Below, piece by piece: positions 19,716-30,909 of a stretch of 64,000 bases of DNA (its first letter is position 1; every line of letters starts with the position of its first letter). This stretch comes from Hyphomicrobiales bacterium (GTDB taxonomy: Bacteria > Pseudomonadota > Alphaproteobacteria > SPJN01). A model generated the notes under the pieces. The model worked only from the letters and a program-made list of their open reading frames with translations, was not told the DNA's origin and did not search any database. Where the stretch lies: the NCBI GenBank assembly GCA_006844605.1, contig SPJN01000015.1:1-64000 (forward strand), in the 5' to 3' direction. The translations under genes and the position numbers were made by a program.

Positions 19716-20429
19716 ATGAAACTCACAGATATCGTACAGAAGAACGACACCTTAGGGGGCAAGCTTTTCGACTGGGCGACGATTGCCCTTATTCTATATT
19801 CTGTCCTGACGCTGACAATCGAAACATTGCCAAATCTTTCACCAACGGCCGTTCAGTTCTTGGAGGTATCAGAAATCGTAGTGACCGTGCTGTTCACCAT
19901 CGAATATTCGCTTCGTGTTGCAACGTCTCGACCAAAACTGAAATATGTTTTCAGCTTTTACGGATTGATAGACCTGATCGCCATTGCGCCATTTTACCTA
20001 AGTCTTGGTTTCGATGTCCGCTCTATAAGGTTGGTGCGATTAGTGCGCATATTCAGGCTTCTGAAACTTAACCGTTACACAAAGGCAATCGATCGGTTCG
20101 GTCGCGCGCTTATGATTGCCAAGGAAGAGATTATTCTGTTCGTTCTAGCAACTATTGCCATGCTGTATTTGTCAGCCGTTGGCATCTACTATTTTGAACA
20201 CGCCGCGCAACCAGAACAGTTCCCATCGATACCACACAGCCTATGGTGGGCTGTTGCCACCCTAACCACGGTTGGCTATGGGGATGTGTATCCGATAACG
20301 ATGGGCGGCAAGGTTTTTACATTCTTCATGTTGATGCTGGGACTGGGGATTGTCGCGGTTCCAGCGGGGCTAATGGCGACGGCGCTTACCGAAGTCAGGA
20401 AGCAAGAAAGCAGGGAAAAGTCTGGCTGA
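19716..20429 (+). CDS. Voltage-gated-type ion transporter / potassium channel
   Basis: SLWWAVATLTTVGYGDVYPIT selectivity filter (TVGYGD) and S4-like RSIRLVRLVRIFRLLKLNRY; ATG 19716 preceded by GGGAGG. Confidence 0.93.
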   Translation: MKLTDIVQKNDTLGGKLFDWATIALILYSVLTLTIETLPNLSPTAVQFLEVSEIVVTVLFTIEYSLRVATSRPKLKYVFSFYGLIDLIAIAPFYLSLGFDVRSIRLVRLVRIFRLLKLNRYTKAIDRFGRALMIAKEEIILFVLATIAMLYLSAVGIYYFEHAAQPEQFPSIPHSLWWAVATLTTVGYGDVYPITMGGKVFTFFMLMLGLGIVAVPAGLMATALTEVRKQESREKSG

Positions 20430-20438
20430 ATAAGGATT

Positions 20439-20512
20439 TGGAGCGGGTGAAGAGAATCGAACTCTCGTCGTCAGCTTGGGAAGCTGCTGCTCTACCATTG
20501 AGCTACACCCGC
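20439..20512 (-). tRNA. tRNA-Gly (anticodon CCC)
   Basis: Reverse complement GCGGGTGTAGCTCAATGGTAGAGCAGCAGCTTCCCAAGCTGACGACGAGAGTTCGATTCTCTTCACCCGCTCCA folds as a cloverleaf with encoded CCA; loop TTCCCAA. Confidence 0.95.
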
Positions 20513-20690
20513 ATCGCAAGGCCGTCTGCATGACCTAATGCGGTTTGGGCCCGCGCGCAAGGGGAAACCTCACGCGACAGCAAATTGGCGCAACAAAAAT
20601 GCCCCGCACCATTCGTTGCGAGGCATCTTGGAAACTTTTGCGGGCCGGCGGCTTTTGTTTGTTTGTGCCGCTCACCCTAGCGCAGTGCGC

Positions 20691-21239
20691 CTAGCGTCTG
20701 CGGGCGGGCTGGTAGGCCATGTTGCAGTGATGGTCGCAATAGGAATGACCAACGGTCGCCTTCTTGCCACAAAACTGGAAGTCATCATCGCCGGGATGAC
20801 CGATCGGCCATTTGCATGTCCGTTCATTCAAATCGAGCAGGCTGACGCCCTCGCCGGGCGCAATCTCCAACGGCTCCACCTCAACAACGCCATAAGGCTG
20901 GCTAAGGGCCGCTTCGTCAATCCGGGCTTCCTGCTGTTGTTTCAGGGCCAGATTGCCGACAACGGCGCCGGTTTGCGGCTGCTGTGCCTGCTGTTGGGCC
21001 ATAACCTGCCCGGCATTAAAGCTGGGCCGTGACGGTTCTGCCTTGCGGGCGCGTTCGGCGCGCGGGCGACTGCCGCCACCGCGATTGGCATTGGGGCGAC
21101 CAGACAGGCCCAACCGATGTGCCTTGCCGATCACGGCATTGCGGGTAACCCCGCCCAACTCATTCGCGATCTGACTGGCTGAAAAGCCATCGCCCCACAA
21201 TTTACGCAACAGGGTAACGCGGTCATCTGTCCAGGACAT
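20691..21239 (-). CDS. gcrA: GcrA cell-cycle regulator
   Basis: MSWTDDRVTLLRKLWGDGFSASQIANELGGVTRNAVIGKAHRLGLSGR N-terminus and CKWPIGHPGDDDFQFCGKKATVGHSYCDHH C-terminus. Confidence 0.96.
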   Translation of the reverse strand: MSWTDDRVTLLRKLWGDGFSASQIANELGGVTRNAVIGKAHRLGLSGRPNANRGGGSRPRAERARKAEPSRPSFNAGQVMAQQQAQQPQTGAVVGNLALKQQQEARIDEAALSQPYGVVEVEPLEIAPGEGVSLLDLNERTCKWPIGHPGDDDFQFCGKKATVGHSYCDHHCNMAYQPARRR

Positions 21240-21368
21240 GTCTCTCTCCCTTAAATCTGCCAGGTGGTCCAGCATCGGGCGACACCGCCCCTGCGATCCC
21301 CAAGACCACCAATATCTAGGAGTATATCACAATATCTCGTATTTTCCAGTGGACCACCCACAATATCC

Positions 21369-21377
21369 TGTGGATAA
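21369..21377 (-). promoter_or_regulatory. Perfect consensus DnaA box upstream of gcrA
   Basis: TGTGGATAA on + = TTATCCACA on -, 130 bp upstream of the gcrA start. Confidence 0.65.
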
Positions 21378-21486
21378 GTCAAAGAGCTTGCAATTTTTTG
21401 CGTGCGGCACAAAACTGCCGTCACTGACAAATCATCATCATTCAAAAGCGCCCTATATTGCAGGCGCGAACAGACAGGCAAATAGT

Positions 21487-22302
21487 ATGGCAGAGCAGTC
21501 TTATGAGTTTCCGCCCATTGGTGTGCGGCGGATCGGGCGCGTGAATTGGCTGGGCGTCTGGACCCTTTATAAGAAAGAAGTGTTGCGCTTTGCCAATGTT
21601 TGGCTGCAAACGATTTTGGCCCCTGTGGTCAACACATTGCTGTTCTTTACAATCTTTTCCTTGGCCATCGGCACTGGCCGCGCACCGGTTCACGGGGTGC
21701 CGTTTGATCAGTTTCTGGCCCCCGGCCTGATTATGATGTCAGTGCTGCAAAACTCATTCGCCAATACCAGCTCCTCTGTGCTGATCTCAAAAGTGCAGGG
21801 CAATATTGTCGATAGTTTGATGCCGCCCCTGTCCCCAAGCGAACTGACATTCGCCTATGCGCTGGGCGGGGCCACGCGCGGGGTTGTTGTGGCATTGGCC
21901 ACCGGTATTGTGCTGACATTTTTGGTGGATATGACGCCGCACAACCTGCTGGTTGTCGTGGTGTTTGCCTTCCTGTCCGGCCTATTGCTTAGCCTGATCG
22001 GTATGGCGGCAGGCATTTGGGCCGATAAGTTCGACCATATGGCAGCGGTGACAAACTTTATCATCATGCCCATGACCTTCCTGTCGGGCACGTTCTATTC
22101 GGTTGAGCGGATGCCTGAGTTGCTGCAAACCATTTCAACCTACAACCCGTTCTTTTATATGATTGACGGGTTCCGGGCCGGGTTTATCGGTGCCGCCGAC
22201 ACGTCTATTATGACCGGATTATTGGTGCTGATTGGCCTGAACAGCCTGATGTGGACCCTGTGCTACAAACTGTTCAAGTCAGGATGGCGACTAAAGGCCT
22301 AA
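21487..22302 (+). CDS. ABC-2 type transporter permease
   Basis: VYTLYKKEV-like N-terminus (VWTLYKKEVLRFANVWLQTILAPVVNTLLFF), ABC-2 membrane fold; ATG 21487 proposed instead of 21238. Confidence 0.9.
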   Translation: MAEQSYEFPPIGVRRIGRVNWLGVWTLYKKEVLRFANVWLQTILAPVVNTLLFFTIFSLAIGTGRAPVHGVPFDQFLAPGLIMMSVLQNSFANTSSSVLISKVQGNIVDSLMPPLSPSELTFAYALGGATRGVVVALATGIVLTFLVDMTPHNLLVVVVFAFLSGLLLSLIGMAAGIWADKFDHMAAVTNFIIMPMTFLSGTFYSVERMPELLQTISTYNPFFYMIDGFRAGFIGAADTSIMTGLLVLIGLNSLMWTLCYKLFKSGWRLKA

Positions 22303-22323
22303 TATCACGCGGATCGGTTGGGC

Positions 22324-22352
22324 TTGACTTAGGGGCAGGCCCTGCGCAATAT
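22324..22352 (+). promoter_or_regulatory. Possible sigma70-type promoter
   Basis: TTGACT-17 bp-CAATAT upstream of argD. Confidence 0.35.
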
Positions 22353-22365
22353 CCCGCCTTTCGTG

Positions 22366-22408
22366 TCGGGCGCTCTCTTTTTTTGAGGGAGTGCCCGACG
22401 CCTTTTTG
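22366..22408 (+). terminator. Rho-independent terminator or attenuator upstream of argD
   Basis: tcgggcgctctc-ttttttttga-gggagtgcccga hairpin followed by cgcctttttggg. Confidence 0.7.
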
Positions 22409-22470
22409 GGACAGATTTCTGTCGGTTTTGCCGCCAAATTTGCAGCGGCCAGCACTATAGGATCAGGGTT

Positions 22471-23649
22471 ATGGACGCGATCATGCCCACATATGGACGG
22501 TACGACCTCGCTTTTGAGCGGGGCGAGGGCGCCTATGTCTTTACTGCTGACGGCGACCGATACCTTGATTGCGGCGCCGGCATTGCGGTAAACGCGCTGG
22601 GTCATGGCCATCCGGCGCTGGTGTCAGCCTTGCAAGAACAGGCAGGCAAGTTGTGGCACACCTCAAACCTGTATCAGGTACCCGGCCAGCAAAAACTGGC
22701 TGATCGGCTGACCGCGCTGACCTTTGCCGACACGGTGTTTTTCACCAATTCAGGGGCAGAGGCATGCGAGTGCGCCATCAAAACCGCACGCAAATATATG
22801 TCCGCAACCGGACAGCCCGAACGTTATCGGCTGATCACGGTCGAAGGGGCGTTTCATGGCCGGACCCTTGCCACCATCGCGGCAGGCGGTCAGGAAAAAC
22901 ATCTGGCAGGCTTTGGCCCCAAGGTTGATGGCTTCGATCAGGTGCCCGTCGATGATCTAGAAGCTATTAAAAACGCCATCACCGACGAAACCGCCGGCGT
23001 TATGATTGAGCCGATACAGGGCGAAGGCGGCATCCGCCCGTTCAAGCCCGACTATCTGCGCGGCCTGCGCAAACTGTGTGATGACAACGGCCTGCTGCTG
23101 ATTTTTGATGAAGTACAAACCGGCGTGGGCCGGACCGGCACGCTGTTTGCCTATGAACAAACCGGTATCGCGCCTGACATTATGGCTGTGGCCAAGGGTA
23201 TTGGCGGCGGCTTCCCCATGGGGGCCTGCCTTGCCACCCAAGATGCAGCACAGGGCATGACCGCAGGCAGCCACGGGTCAACCTTTGGCGGCAACCCGCT
23301 GGCAATGGCCGTGGGCAATGCTGTGCTGGATGTTGTGACGGCCCCCGGTTTCCTGACACAGGTCAAGGAAACCGCCCGCACCCTGCGCCAGCAGCTTGGC
23401 GCTGTGATCGACAGCCACCCGACTGTCTATAAGGGATTGCGCGGCGAAGGGCTGATGATCGGCATAGAGTGCGCGGCACTGAACGCCGATGTCGTCGCAG
23501 CGTTACTGGATGAAAAAGTACTGGCCGTTGGGGCCGGTGAAAATGTGGTGCGGCTGTTGCCGCCCCTGACCATTGGTGAGGCGGAAGTGAGCGAGGCGAT
23601 TGCCGCGCTTGACCGGGCCGCCACCACACTAGAAAGTAAATCGGAATAG
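22471..23649 (+). CDS. argD: Acetylornithine transaminase family protein
   Basis: Class III PLP aminotransferase: [52 protein letters not shown]; followed by argF. Confidence 0.92.
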   Translation: MDAIMPTYGRYDLAFERGEGAYVFTADGDRYLDCGAGIAVNALGHGHPALVSALQEQAGKLWHTSNLYQVPGQQKLADRLTALTFADTVFFTNSGAEACECAIKTARKYMSATGQPERYRLITVEGAFHGRTLATIAAGGQEKHLAGFGPKVDGFDQVPVDDLEAIKNAITDETAGVMIEPIQGEGGIRPFKPDYLRGLRKLCDDNGLLLIFDEVQTGVGRTGTLFAYEQTGIAPDIMAVAKGIGGGFPMGACLATQDAAQGMTAGSHGSTFGGNPLAMAVGNAVLDVVTAPGFLTQVKETARTLRQQLGAVIDSHPTVYKGLRGEGLMIGIECAALNADVVAALLDEKVLAVGAGENVVRLLPPLTIGEAEVSEAIAALDRAATTLESKSE

Positions 23650-23653
23650 GATC

Positions 23654-24625
23654 ATGACCGCCCCCAAGGCTACAACGCCCTTCCGCCATTTTTTGGATAT
23701 CAGCGACCTGACGCCGGCCGCGCTGCGCGCCATTCTTGATGACGCACGCAATCGCAAACAGGCGCGCCAAGGCTGGGCCAAGGCGGCTGTCGATGCCGAC
23801 GCGCCCTTGCATGGTCGCATGTTGGCGATGATTTTTGCCAAACCGTCCACCCGGACCCGCGTCAGCTTTGAAGTGGGCATGCATCAATTGGGCGGTCAGG
23901 CCATCATCCTGAATTCCAATGACATGCAGCTGAACCGTGGTGAAACCATTGGTGACACGGCACAGGTTCTGTCACGCTTTGTCGATGCCATCATGATCCG
24001 TACCGATGATCATGCCGATGTATTGGAATTGGCTGAAAAAGCCGACATCCCCGTGATCAACGGGCTGACAGATGACAGCCACCCCTGCCAAATCGTCGCC
24101 GACATTCAAACCTTTGAAGAACATCGTGGCGACATCAAGGGCGCGCGGGTTGCGTGGGTCGGTGATGGCAATAATGTGTGCAACAGCTTTGTCCACGCGG
24201 CAGGTCTGCTTGACTTTACTTTGTCAGTTGCAACGCCTGATCAATTGAAATTGTCGGACAAGGTGCAGAACTGGGCGCAAGAGAATTTCGTCACGCTCGA
24301 ACAAACAGACGACCCCTATGCGGCTGTTGAAAATGCCGATCTGGTTGTTGCCGACACGTGGGTCAGTATGGGCGACAAGGATGCCGCCAGCCGTCACAAT
24401 CTGCTGAAGCCTTATCAGGTTGATAGCAAGCTAATGGCCGCCGCCAATAAAGACGCGTTGTTCATGCATTGCCTGCCTGCCCACAGGGGCGAAGAGGTTA
24501 CCGCCGACGTGATCGACGGCCCGCAAAGCGTTGTGTTTGACGAAGCGGAAAACCGCCTACATGCCCAGAAATCTATTCTGGTCTGGTGTGCAAATGAAAT
24601 CGACAAGATGGCAGACAAGTCATGA
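23654..24625 (+). CDS. argF: Ornithine carbamoyltransferase
   Basis: [35 protein letters not shown]. Confidence 0.96.
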   Translation: MTAPKATTPFRHFLDISDLTPAALRAILDDARNRKQARQGWAKAAVDADAPLHGRMLAMIFAKPSTRTRVSFEVGMHQLGGQAIILNSNDMQLNRGETIGDTAQVLSRFVDAIMIRTDDHADVLELAEKADIPVINGLTDDSHPCQIVADIQTFEEHRGDIKGARVAWVGDGNNVCNSFVHAAGLLDFTLSVATPDQLKLSDKVQNWAQENFVTLEQTDDPYAAVENADLVVADTWVSMGDKDAASRHNLLKPYQVDSKLMAAANKDALFMHCLPAHRGEEVTADVIDGPQSVVFDEAENRLHAQKSILVWCANEIDKMADKS

Positions 24626-25548
24626 ATAATCCCGATGCAGGCAAGCATGATTTTTCCATGCCCTTTCAGGTTGAGGGGGCAGAGGCACGCGGACGCCTTG
24701 TCCGTCTAGGCCCGGTCATTAACGAGATTTTGGGCACCCATGCCTACCCCGACCCGGTCGCCCGTATATTGGGTGACGCACTGGCATTGGCAGCCCTGAT
24801 GGGCAGCCAGCTGAAATTTGACGGCACCTTGACCGTACAGGCTCGCGGCAAGGGCGCGCTGACCATGGTTGTTGCTGATTATGAACATAACAGCGACGAA
24901 GACGGCGTTGGCCTGTTGCGCGGCTATGCCCAGTTTGACCCCGATATTTTGGGGCTGTTGGGCAAGTCGCCCAGCTTCATGGGCATGATGAAACAGGGCT
25001 ATATGGTAATCACAATTGATCCCAAGACAAAGCCTGACCAGAAGATGAACCGCTATCAGGGCGTTGTCCCCATCGAAGGGAAGACAGTCGCCGATTCCGC
25101 GCGGGCCTATTTCCGCAGCTCCGAACAAATTCCTACCGTGCTTGATCTATCAACCGTCAAGGTTGAAGGACAGGATGCAGGCTGGCGCGCCGGTGGCTTG
25201 CTTGTGCAGCATCTGGCGGCCCCCGGCAGTCAGGCCATGGTGGACGAAAAGGAAAACTGGACCCGTATCGAAGCGCTGGCCAATACGATCAGTGCTGATG
25301 AGGTGACCGACCCCAACCTATCCGGTCATGATCTGCTGTTCCGTCTGTTCCATGAAGATGGCGTCATCGCCTATGACCCGCAAACATTGCAGCGGACCTG
25401 CCGGTGCAGTGAAGAGAAGATCACAGCCACACTTGTTCAATTCGGCAAAGACGAATTGGCCGACATGGTAGAACCGGACGGCATGATCCACGCCACCTGC
25501 CAATTTTGCAGCGCGCTTTATAAGGTTGATCCACAAGGATTGGGTTAG
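24622..25548 (+). CDS. hslO: Hsp33 family molecular chaperone
   Basis: C-terminal CRCSEEKI...CQFC redox-zinc motif; ATGA overlap with argF. Confidence 0.95.
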   Translation: MNNPDAGKHDFSMPFQVEGAEARGRLVRLGPVINEILGTHAYPDPVARILGDALALAALMGSQLKFDGTLTVQARGKGALTMVVADYEHNSDEDGVGLLRGYAQFDPDILGLLGKSPSFMGMMKQGYMVITIDPKTKPDQKMNRYQGVVPIEGKTVADSARAYFRSSEQIPTVLDLSTVKVEGQDAGWRAGGLLVQHLAAPGSQAMVDEKENWTRIEALANTISADEVTDPNLSGHDLLFRLFHEDGVIAYDPQTLQRTCRCSEEKITATLVQFGKDELADMVEPDGMIHATCQFCSALYKVDPQGLG

Positions 25549-25559
25549 ATCATTTTCTC

Positions 25560-25606
25560 AAATGCGGTTTAGATCCGTCCGCAAGCGACGGACGGACTAC
25601 GCATTT
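25560..25606. repeat. Nested inverted repeat between convergent hslO and maeB
   Basis: aaatgcg...ccgtccg-caagcga-cggacgg...cgcattt; no clear U-tract. Confidence 0.75.
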
Positions 25607-25616
25607 GCGATAATCA

Positions 25617-27890
25617 TCAAAGATCAGCGCCCAGATCATAGGCTGTCAGCGTCGCGATTGACACGATGTCTGACACGCTTGCGTTCATCGGCATGATCTG
25701 CACTGGCCGTTCAAGCCCGATCAGCAATGGCCCCATGATGGTGGCCCCGCCCAGTTCCTGCAACAGCTTGGCAGAGATTGATGCCGCGTGAACCGCAGGC
25801 ATGACCAGTACATTGGCCGGACCTGACAGACGGCAGAACGGATAAATTTTCATCAGTTCTGGGTCCAGCGCCACATCGGGTGCCATATCGCCATCAAATT
25901 CAAAATCAACCAGACGGTCTTCCAAAATGCTGACCGCATTGCGGGTTTTCTCTGTCCGTTCGGTCGGGGGCGTCCCGAAGTTGGAATAGGACAACAAAGC
26001 CACGCGCGGTTCATGCCCGAAACGGCGGGCCACTGATGCGGCGATTTCTGAAATATCCGCCAGCTCTTCACCGGACGGCATTTCATGAATGTTTGTGTCA
26101 GCGACAAAGACGGTTTTGCCCTTTGACAAGATGACCGACACACCGATCACACGGGTGTTGGGTTTTGGGTCAATCACCTTGCTGACTTCGCTAAATGCCT
26201 GCGCATAAGGGCGCGTCAGCCCCGTGACCATCCCGTCGGCATCGCGCATGGCAACCATGCAGGCACCGTGAATGTTGCGATCATTATTGACCAACCGGGC
26301 CACATCACGGCGCAAATAGCCATGACGCTGCAACCGTTCATACAGGAAGTCTGTGTAACGTTCATTGTTGGGCGAGGTTGCAGCGTTCGCAATTTCAAGC
26401 GAATAGGCAGCCTCGATCCCCAATTCTTCAATCGTTTCGTGGATCACCTCTTCACGCCCGATCAGGATCGGTTCACCCAGACCCAAATCACGATAGGCAA
26501 GCGCCGCGCGGATCGTGCGTTCTTCTTCGCCTTCGGCAAAGACAACGCGCTTGGGCTTGGCCTGCACTTTTTGCATGATGGCCTGCAACTGGCCGGCTGT
26601 CGGATCAAGCCGGGTTGCCAGTTCCTGTGCATAGCCTTCAAGGTCAACAATCGGTTTGCGCGCCACACCCGTGTCCATCGCTGCCTTGGCAACGGCAGGG
26701 GGGATGTGACTGATCAGGCGCGGGTCAAACGGCACCGGAATAATATAGTCAGGCCCATAGCGCAGCCGCGCACCATCATAGGCTGAGGCTACTTCGTCAG
26801 GCACATCTTCGCGGGTCAGCGCGGCCAATGCTTCGGCCGCAGCGATCTTCATTTCGTCATTGATCGTGCGGGCACGCACATCCAGCGCGCCACGGAAAAT
26901 ATAAGGGAAGCCCAAAACATTATTGACCTGATTGGGATAATCAGACCGGCCTGTGGCAACAATACAATCAGGGCGTACAGCCTTGGCATCTTCGGGGGTG
27001 ATTTCCGGGTCAGGATTGGCCATGCCGAAAATGATCGGCTTTTCTGCCATCGTGTCCAGCATTTCGGGCGTCAGGGCCCCCTTGACCGACAGACCCAAAA
27101 AGACGTCAGCACCCTTGACCGCCTCAGCGAGGGAGCGTGCATCTGTGTTGACCGCGTGGGCAGATTTCCACTGGTTCATCCCTTCGGTACGGCCCTGATA
27201 AACCGGACCTTTTGAATCGCACAGGATGGCGTTGTCATGGGGCAGGCCCATTGCCTTGATCAATTCAAGACACGCAATACCCGCAGCGCCGGCACCGTTT
27301 ACAACGATCTTGGTGTCCTTGATGTTACGCCCCGTCAGGTCGAGCGCATTGATCAACCCGGCAGCAGAAATAATCGCCGTACCATGTTGGTCGTCATGGA
27401 AAACGGGGATATCCATATCCTCGCGCAAGCGATCCTCAATCAGGAAACATTCAGGGGCCTTGATATCCTCAAGGTTGATGCCGCCAAAACTTGGCCCCAA
27501 GGGCCGCACAGCGTTGACGAAGACATCGACGTCTTCTGTATCAAGCTCTAGATCAATGGAATCCACATCGGCAAACCGCTTGAACAGCACCGCCTTGCCT
27601 TCCATCACAGGCTTGGACGCCAGCGCGCCCAAATTGCCAAGGCCCAGAATGGCCGTCCCGTTTGAGATCACGGCGACCAGATTGCCCTTGGCGGTATAAT
27701 CATAGGCGCTGTCAGGCTGTTCGGCGATGGCGCGCACCGGCACCGCCACACCCGGCGAATAAGCCAGTGAAAGATCGCGCTGTGTCGCCATGGGTTTGGT
27801 CGGCACAATTTCGATCTTGCCCGGGCGGCCTTGTGAGTGAAAGCGCAGGGCTTCCTGATCGGTAAATTGTGTTTTCTTGTCGCCTGACAT
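25617..27890 (-). CDS. maeB: NADP-dependent malic enzyme with C-terminal phosphotransacetylase domain
   Basis: 757 aa; YSPGVAVPVRAI, FHDDQHGTAIISAAG; C-terminal PTA-like domain. Confidence 0.95.
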   Translation of the reverse strand: MSGDKKTQFTDQEALRFHSQGRPGKIEIVPTKPMATQRDLSLAYSPGVAVPVRAIAEQPDSAYDYTAKGNLVAVISNGTAILGLGNLGALASKPVMEGKAVLFKRFADVDSIDLELDTEDVDVFVNAVRPLGPSFGGINLEDIKAPECFLIEDRLREDMDIPVFHDDQHGTAIISAAGLINALDLTGRNIKDTKIVVNGAGAAGIACLELIKAMGLPHDNAILCDSKGPVYQGRTEGMNQWKSAHAVNTDARSLAEAVKGADVFLGLSVKGALTPEMLDTMAEKPIIFGMANPDPEITPEDAKAVRPDCIVATGRSDYPNQVNNVLGFPYIFRGALDVRARTINDEMKIAAAEALAALTREDVPDEVASAYDGARLRYGPDYIIPVPFDPRLISHIPPAVAKAAMDTGVARKPIVDLEGYAQELATRLDPTAGQLQAIMQKVQAKPKRVVFAEGEEERTIRAALAYRDLGLGEPILIGREEVIHETIEELGIEAAYSLEIANAATSPNNERYTDFLYERLQRHGYLRRDVARLVNNDRNIHGACMVAMRDADGMVTGLTRPYAQAFSEVSKVIDPKPNTRVIGVSVILSKGKTVFVADTNIHEMPSGEELADISEIAASVARRFGHEPRVALLSYSNFGTPPTERTEKTRNAVSILEDRLVDFEFDGDMAPDVALDPELMKIYPFCRLSGPANVLVMPAVHAASISAKLLQELGGATIMGPLLIGLERPVQIMPMNASVSDIVSIATLTAYDLGADL

Positions 27891-28119
27891 GGAATGCGGT
27901 CCTTAAGCGGGCAAAAAGCCCGGAAAATGGATAGGTTGGCAGCTTTTAGCCATGATCCGCCCCCTATGCAACCACCCCCGCCGCTTCTGTGGCCAAAATC
28001 CCGGCTTTCTGCGCCTTATTGGCATTGCCGCATTGCCGCACGGGCAAAAGCAGATTAGGGTCATGCCCTGTTCTTTCACCGCCACATTTGTTTGTTTGGC
28101 CGCACAGCACGCATCATTT

Positions 28120-30909
28120 ATGAACGCCACACCGAAATCACCGCAAAAGGCTGAAAAGCCTGCCAAAGACGCCCCCATCACACCGATGATGGCGCAATAT
28201 CTGTCTATCAAGGCCGATCACCCGAACGATTTGCTGTTTTATCGTATGGGCGATTTTTACGAGCTGTTCTTCACCGATGCGGAAAAAGCCGCCGCAACGC
28301 TGGATATTGTGCTGACCAAACGGGGCAAGCATCAGGGCGACGACATTCCCATGTGCGGCGTGCCCGTGCATTCATCAGAAGCCTATTTGCAGCGGCTGAT
28401 CGCCAAGGGGCACCGGGTTGCGATTTGCGAGCAGACCGAAAACCCGGCAGAGGCAAAGAAGCGTGGCTCAAAATCCGTCGTTGCGCGCGAAGTGGTCCGC
28501 ATCGTCACCCCCGGCACCATCACCGAAGACACGCTGCTTGATGCCCGCCAGCACAACTATCTTGCTGCCACGGCCCGCATCGCGGCAGAGGATGAGGTCG
28601 GCCTTGCCGCCCTTGATCTTTCAACCGGTGACGTGCGTCTGGCTTGCCTGCCCGCGGGGGAGCTGGCAAGCATGTTGGCCGCCCTTGATCCCGGTGAAAT
28701 TCTGGTCAGCGAAAGCGCACGGGGCGATAGCGCCCTGACCGATGGGCTGGTTGATATGGCCGAACGGATGACTGTTCTGGCCCCCAGCCACTTTGCAACG
28801 CAAAGCGCTGACCGCCGCATCGCCGCAGCCTATGGGTTGAAAACACTGGATGGGTTCGGTGAATTGGGCCGGGCTGAAAAGGCGGCCCTTGGCGCGGTGC
28901 TGGATTATCTGGACCTGACGCAAAAGGGCAAACGCCCACAATTGAAACCGCCACGCCGCAATGATCATGCTGGCCCGGATGCAGGTGGCGGAACTGCCCG
29001 CGGAATTGGCAGGAGCGGGCCATTGGCGATGGACCGCGCCACCCGCGCCAATCTTGAACTGACCCGCACATTGGGCGGCGAACGGCGCGGCAGCCTGTTA
29101 TCCGTCATCGATAAAACCGTCACCGGGCCGGGCGCACGATTGTTAGGCGCCGATTTGGCAGAACCGTTAACCGCCCTTGATGCCATTCACGGACGCCAAC
29201 AGGCCGTGGGGCTGTTCGTAGATTATGAAAGTCTGCGCATGACAGTGCGCACCACACTGAAATCCCTGCCCGATATGGCGCGCGCCCTGTCGCGCCTATC
29301 GCTTGACCGGGGCGGGCCGCGCGACCTTGCCGCCATCCGTGACGGGCTGGGACAGGGGTTTGAGCTTGCCGCCCTGTTATCAACACCGCCGCAGGAACCG
29401 GGCCGCACTGACGAACCTGAACCCCTGCCCACATTGTTGCAACAGGTGCGCGATACGCTTCAGGCCCCGCCGGTACAGCTTGCCGATTTATTGGTGCGGG
29501 CGCTTGATTTTGATGTGCCTTTGTTGGCGCGTGATGGCGGTTTTATCAAACGGGGATATGACGCCCCCCTTGATGAGCTGACCCAACTACGTGACGAAAG
29601 CCGTCAGGTCATTGCACAGCTGCAATTGCGCTATCGCGAAGAAACCGGGATCAACTCATTAAAAGTCAAACACAACAAAGTGTTCGGCTATTTCGTTGAA
29701 ACATCGCCCCTCAATGCCGATAAGCTGACGGCGGACCCTTTTGCCGAAACCTTCATGCATCGGCAAACCCTTGCCAATGCCGTGCGCTTCACCACGACTG
29801 AGCTGGGGGCGCTTGAGCAGAAATTGTCCCGCGCCGCAGATGGCGCACAGGAACGCGAACTGGCCCTGTTCGGTGATTTGCTGTCCGCTGTTATGGATGC
29901 CGCCGACACAATCAGCGCCGCCGCAGACGCCCTTGCCCGCCTGGATGTCACCGCCGCCTTGGCAGACCTTGCCGTAACGCAGCGTTATATCTGCCCCACC
30001 GTTGATGACAGTCTGGCGTTCCGCATCGACAAGGGCCGTCACCCCGTGGTGGAGGCGGCACTGGCCGCCGACAGTCAGGCTGATTTTGTTGCCAATGACG
30101 CCGACCTTAGCGCCGACAAGGCCGATGCGCCGCGCCTGTGGTTGCTGACCGGGCCGAACATGGCCGGTAAATCAACCTTCCTACGGCAGAACGCGCTGAT
30201 CGCGATTTTGGCACAGATGGGCTCTTACGTGCCTGCAGATGGCGCCCATATCGGCGTCGTGGATCGGCTGTTCTCTCGCGTGGGTGCCGCTGATGATCTG
30301 GCGCGGGGGCGGTCAACCTTTATGGTTGAAATGGTGGAAACCGCCGCCATCCTAAATCAGGCAGGGCCACGCTCGCTGGTTATTCTGGATGAAATCGGAC
30401 GTGGCACAGCAACCTTTGACGGGCTGTCGATTGCGTGGGCAGCGGTCGAACACTTGCATGACGTGAACACATCGCGGGCGCTGTTCGCCACCCACTATCA
30501 CGAATTGACCGGGCTGACGGAACGGTTATCGGGCCTTGCCAATCGCACGATGGCAGTGACAGAGTTCAAGGACGATATCATCTTCCTGCATGAAGTACGC
30601 CAAGGGTCCGCCGACCGATCATATGGCATTCAGGTTGCCAAGTTGGCCGGGCTGCCCCCGGCAGTGATTTCGCGGGCCGGAACGGTTCTAAAGGCACTTG
30701 AAGAAGGCGATCAGGCACACAAGCCTGCAACGCTGATTGACGACCTGCCGCTGTTTTCTGCTGAAATGCAGCGCCAACCGGCGCAAGCTGATGCGGGTCA
30801 TGCGAAACTGCATGACGCATTGGGTGAAATCGATCCAGATGCTATGACACCTAAACATGCACTCGAAGCGCTTTACCAACTTAAAGCGCTGCTGGATGAA
30901 GAAGGATAG
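28120..30909 (+). CDS. mutS: DNA mismatch repair protein MutS (start 28120 proposed; ORF opens at 27952)
   Basis: [29 protein letters not shown]; Walker [25 protein letters not shown]. Confidence 0.97.
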   Translation: MNATPKSPQKAEKPAKDAPITPMMAQYLSIKADHPNDLLFYRMGDFYELFFTDAEKAAATLDIVLTKRGKHQGDDIPMCGVPVHSSEAYLQRLIAKGHRVAICEQTENPAEAKKRGSKSVVAREVVRIVTPGTITEDTLLDARQHNYLAATARIAAEDEVGLAALDLSTGDVRLACLPAGELASMLAALDPGEILVSESARGDSALTDGLVDMAERMTVLAPSHFATQSADRRIAAAYGLKTLDGFGELGRAEKAALGAVLDYLDLTQKGKRPQLKPPRRNDHAGPDAGGGTARGIGRSGPLAMDRATRANLELTRTLGGERRGSLLSVIDKTVTGPGARLLGADLAEPLTALDAIHGRQQAVGLFVDYESLRMTVRTTLKSLPDMARALSRLSLDRGGPRDLAAIRDGLGQGFELAALLSTPPQEPGRTDEPEPLPTLLQQVRDTLQAPPVQLADLLVRALDFDVPLLARDGGFIKRGYDAPLDELTQLRDESRQVIAQLQLRYREETGINSLKVKHNKVFGYFVETSPLNADKLTADPFAETFMHRQTLANAVRFTTTELGALEQKLSRAADGAQERELALFGDLLSAVMDAADTISAAADALARLDVTAALADLAVTQRYICPTVDDSLAFRIDKGRHPVVEAALAADSQADFVANDADLSADKADAPRLWLLTGPNMAGKSTFLRQNALIAILAQMGSYVPADGAHIGVVDRLFSRVGAADDLARGRSTFMVEMVETAAILNQAGPRSLVILDEIGRGTATFDGLSIAWAAVEHLHDVNTSRALFATHYHELTGLTERLSGLANRTMAVTEFKDDIIFLHEVRQGSADRSYGIQVAKLAGLPPAVISRAGTVLKALEEGDQAHKPATLIDDLPLFSAEMQRQPAQADAGHAKLHDALGEIDPDAMTPKHALEALYQLKALLDEEG

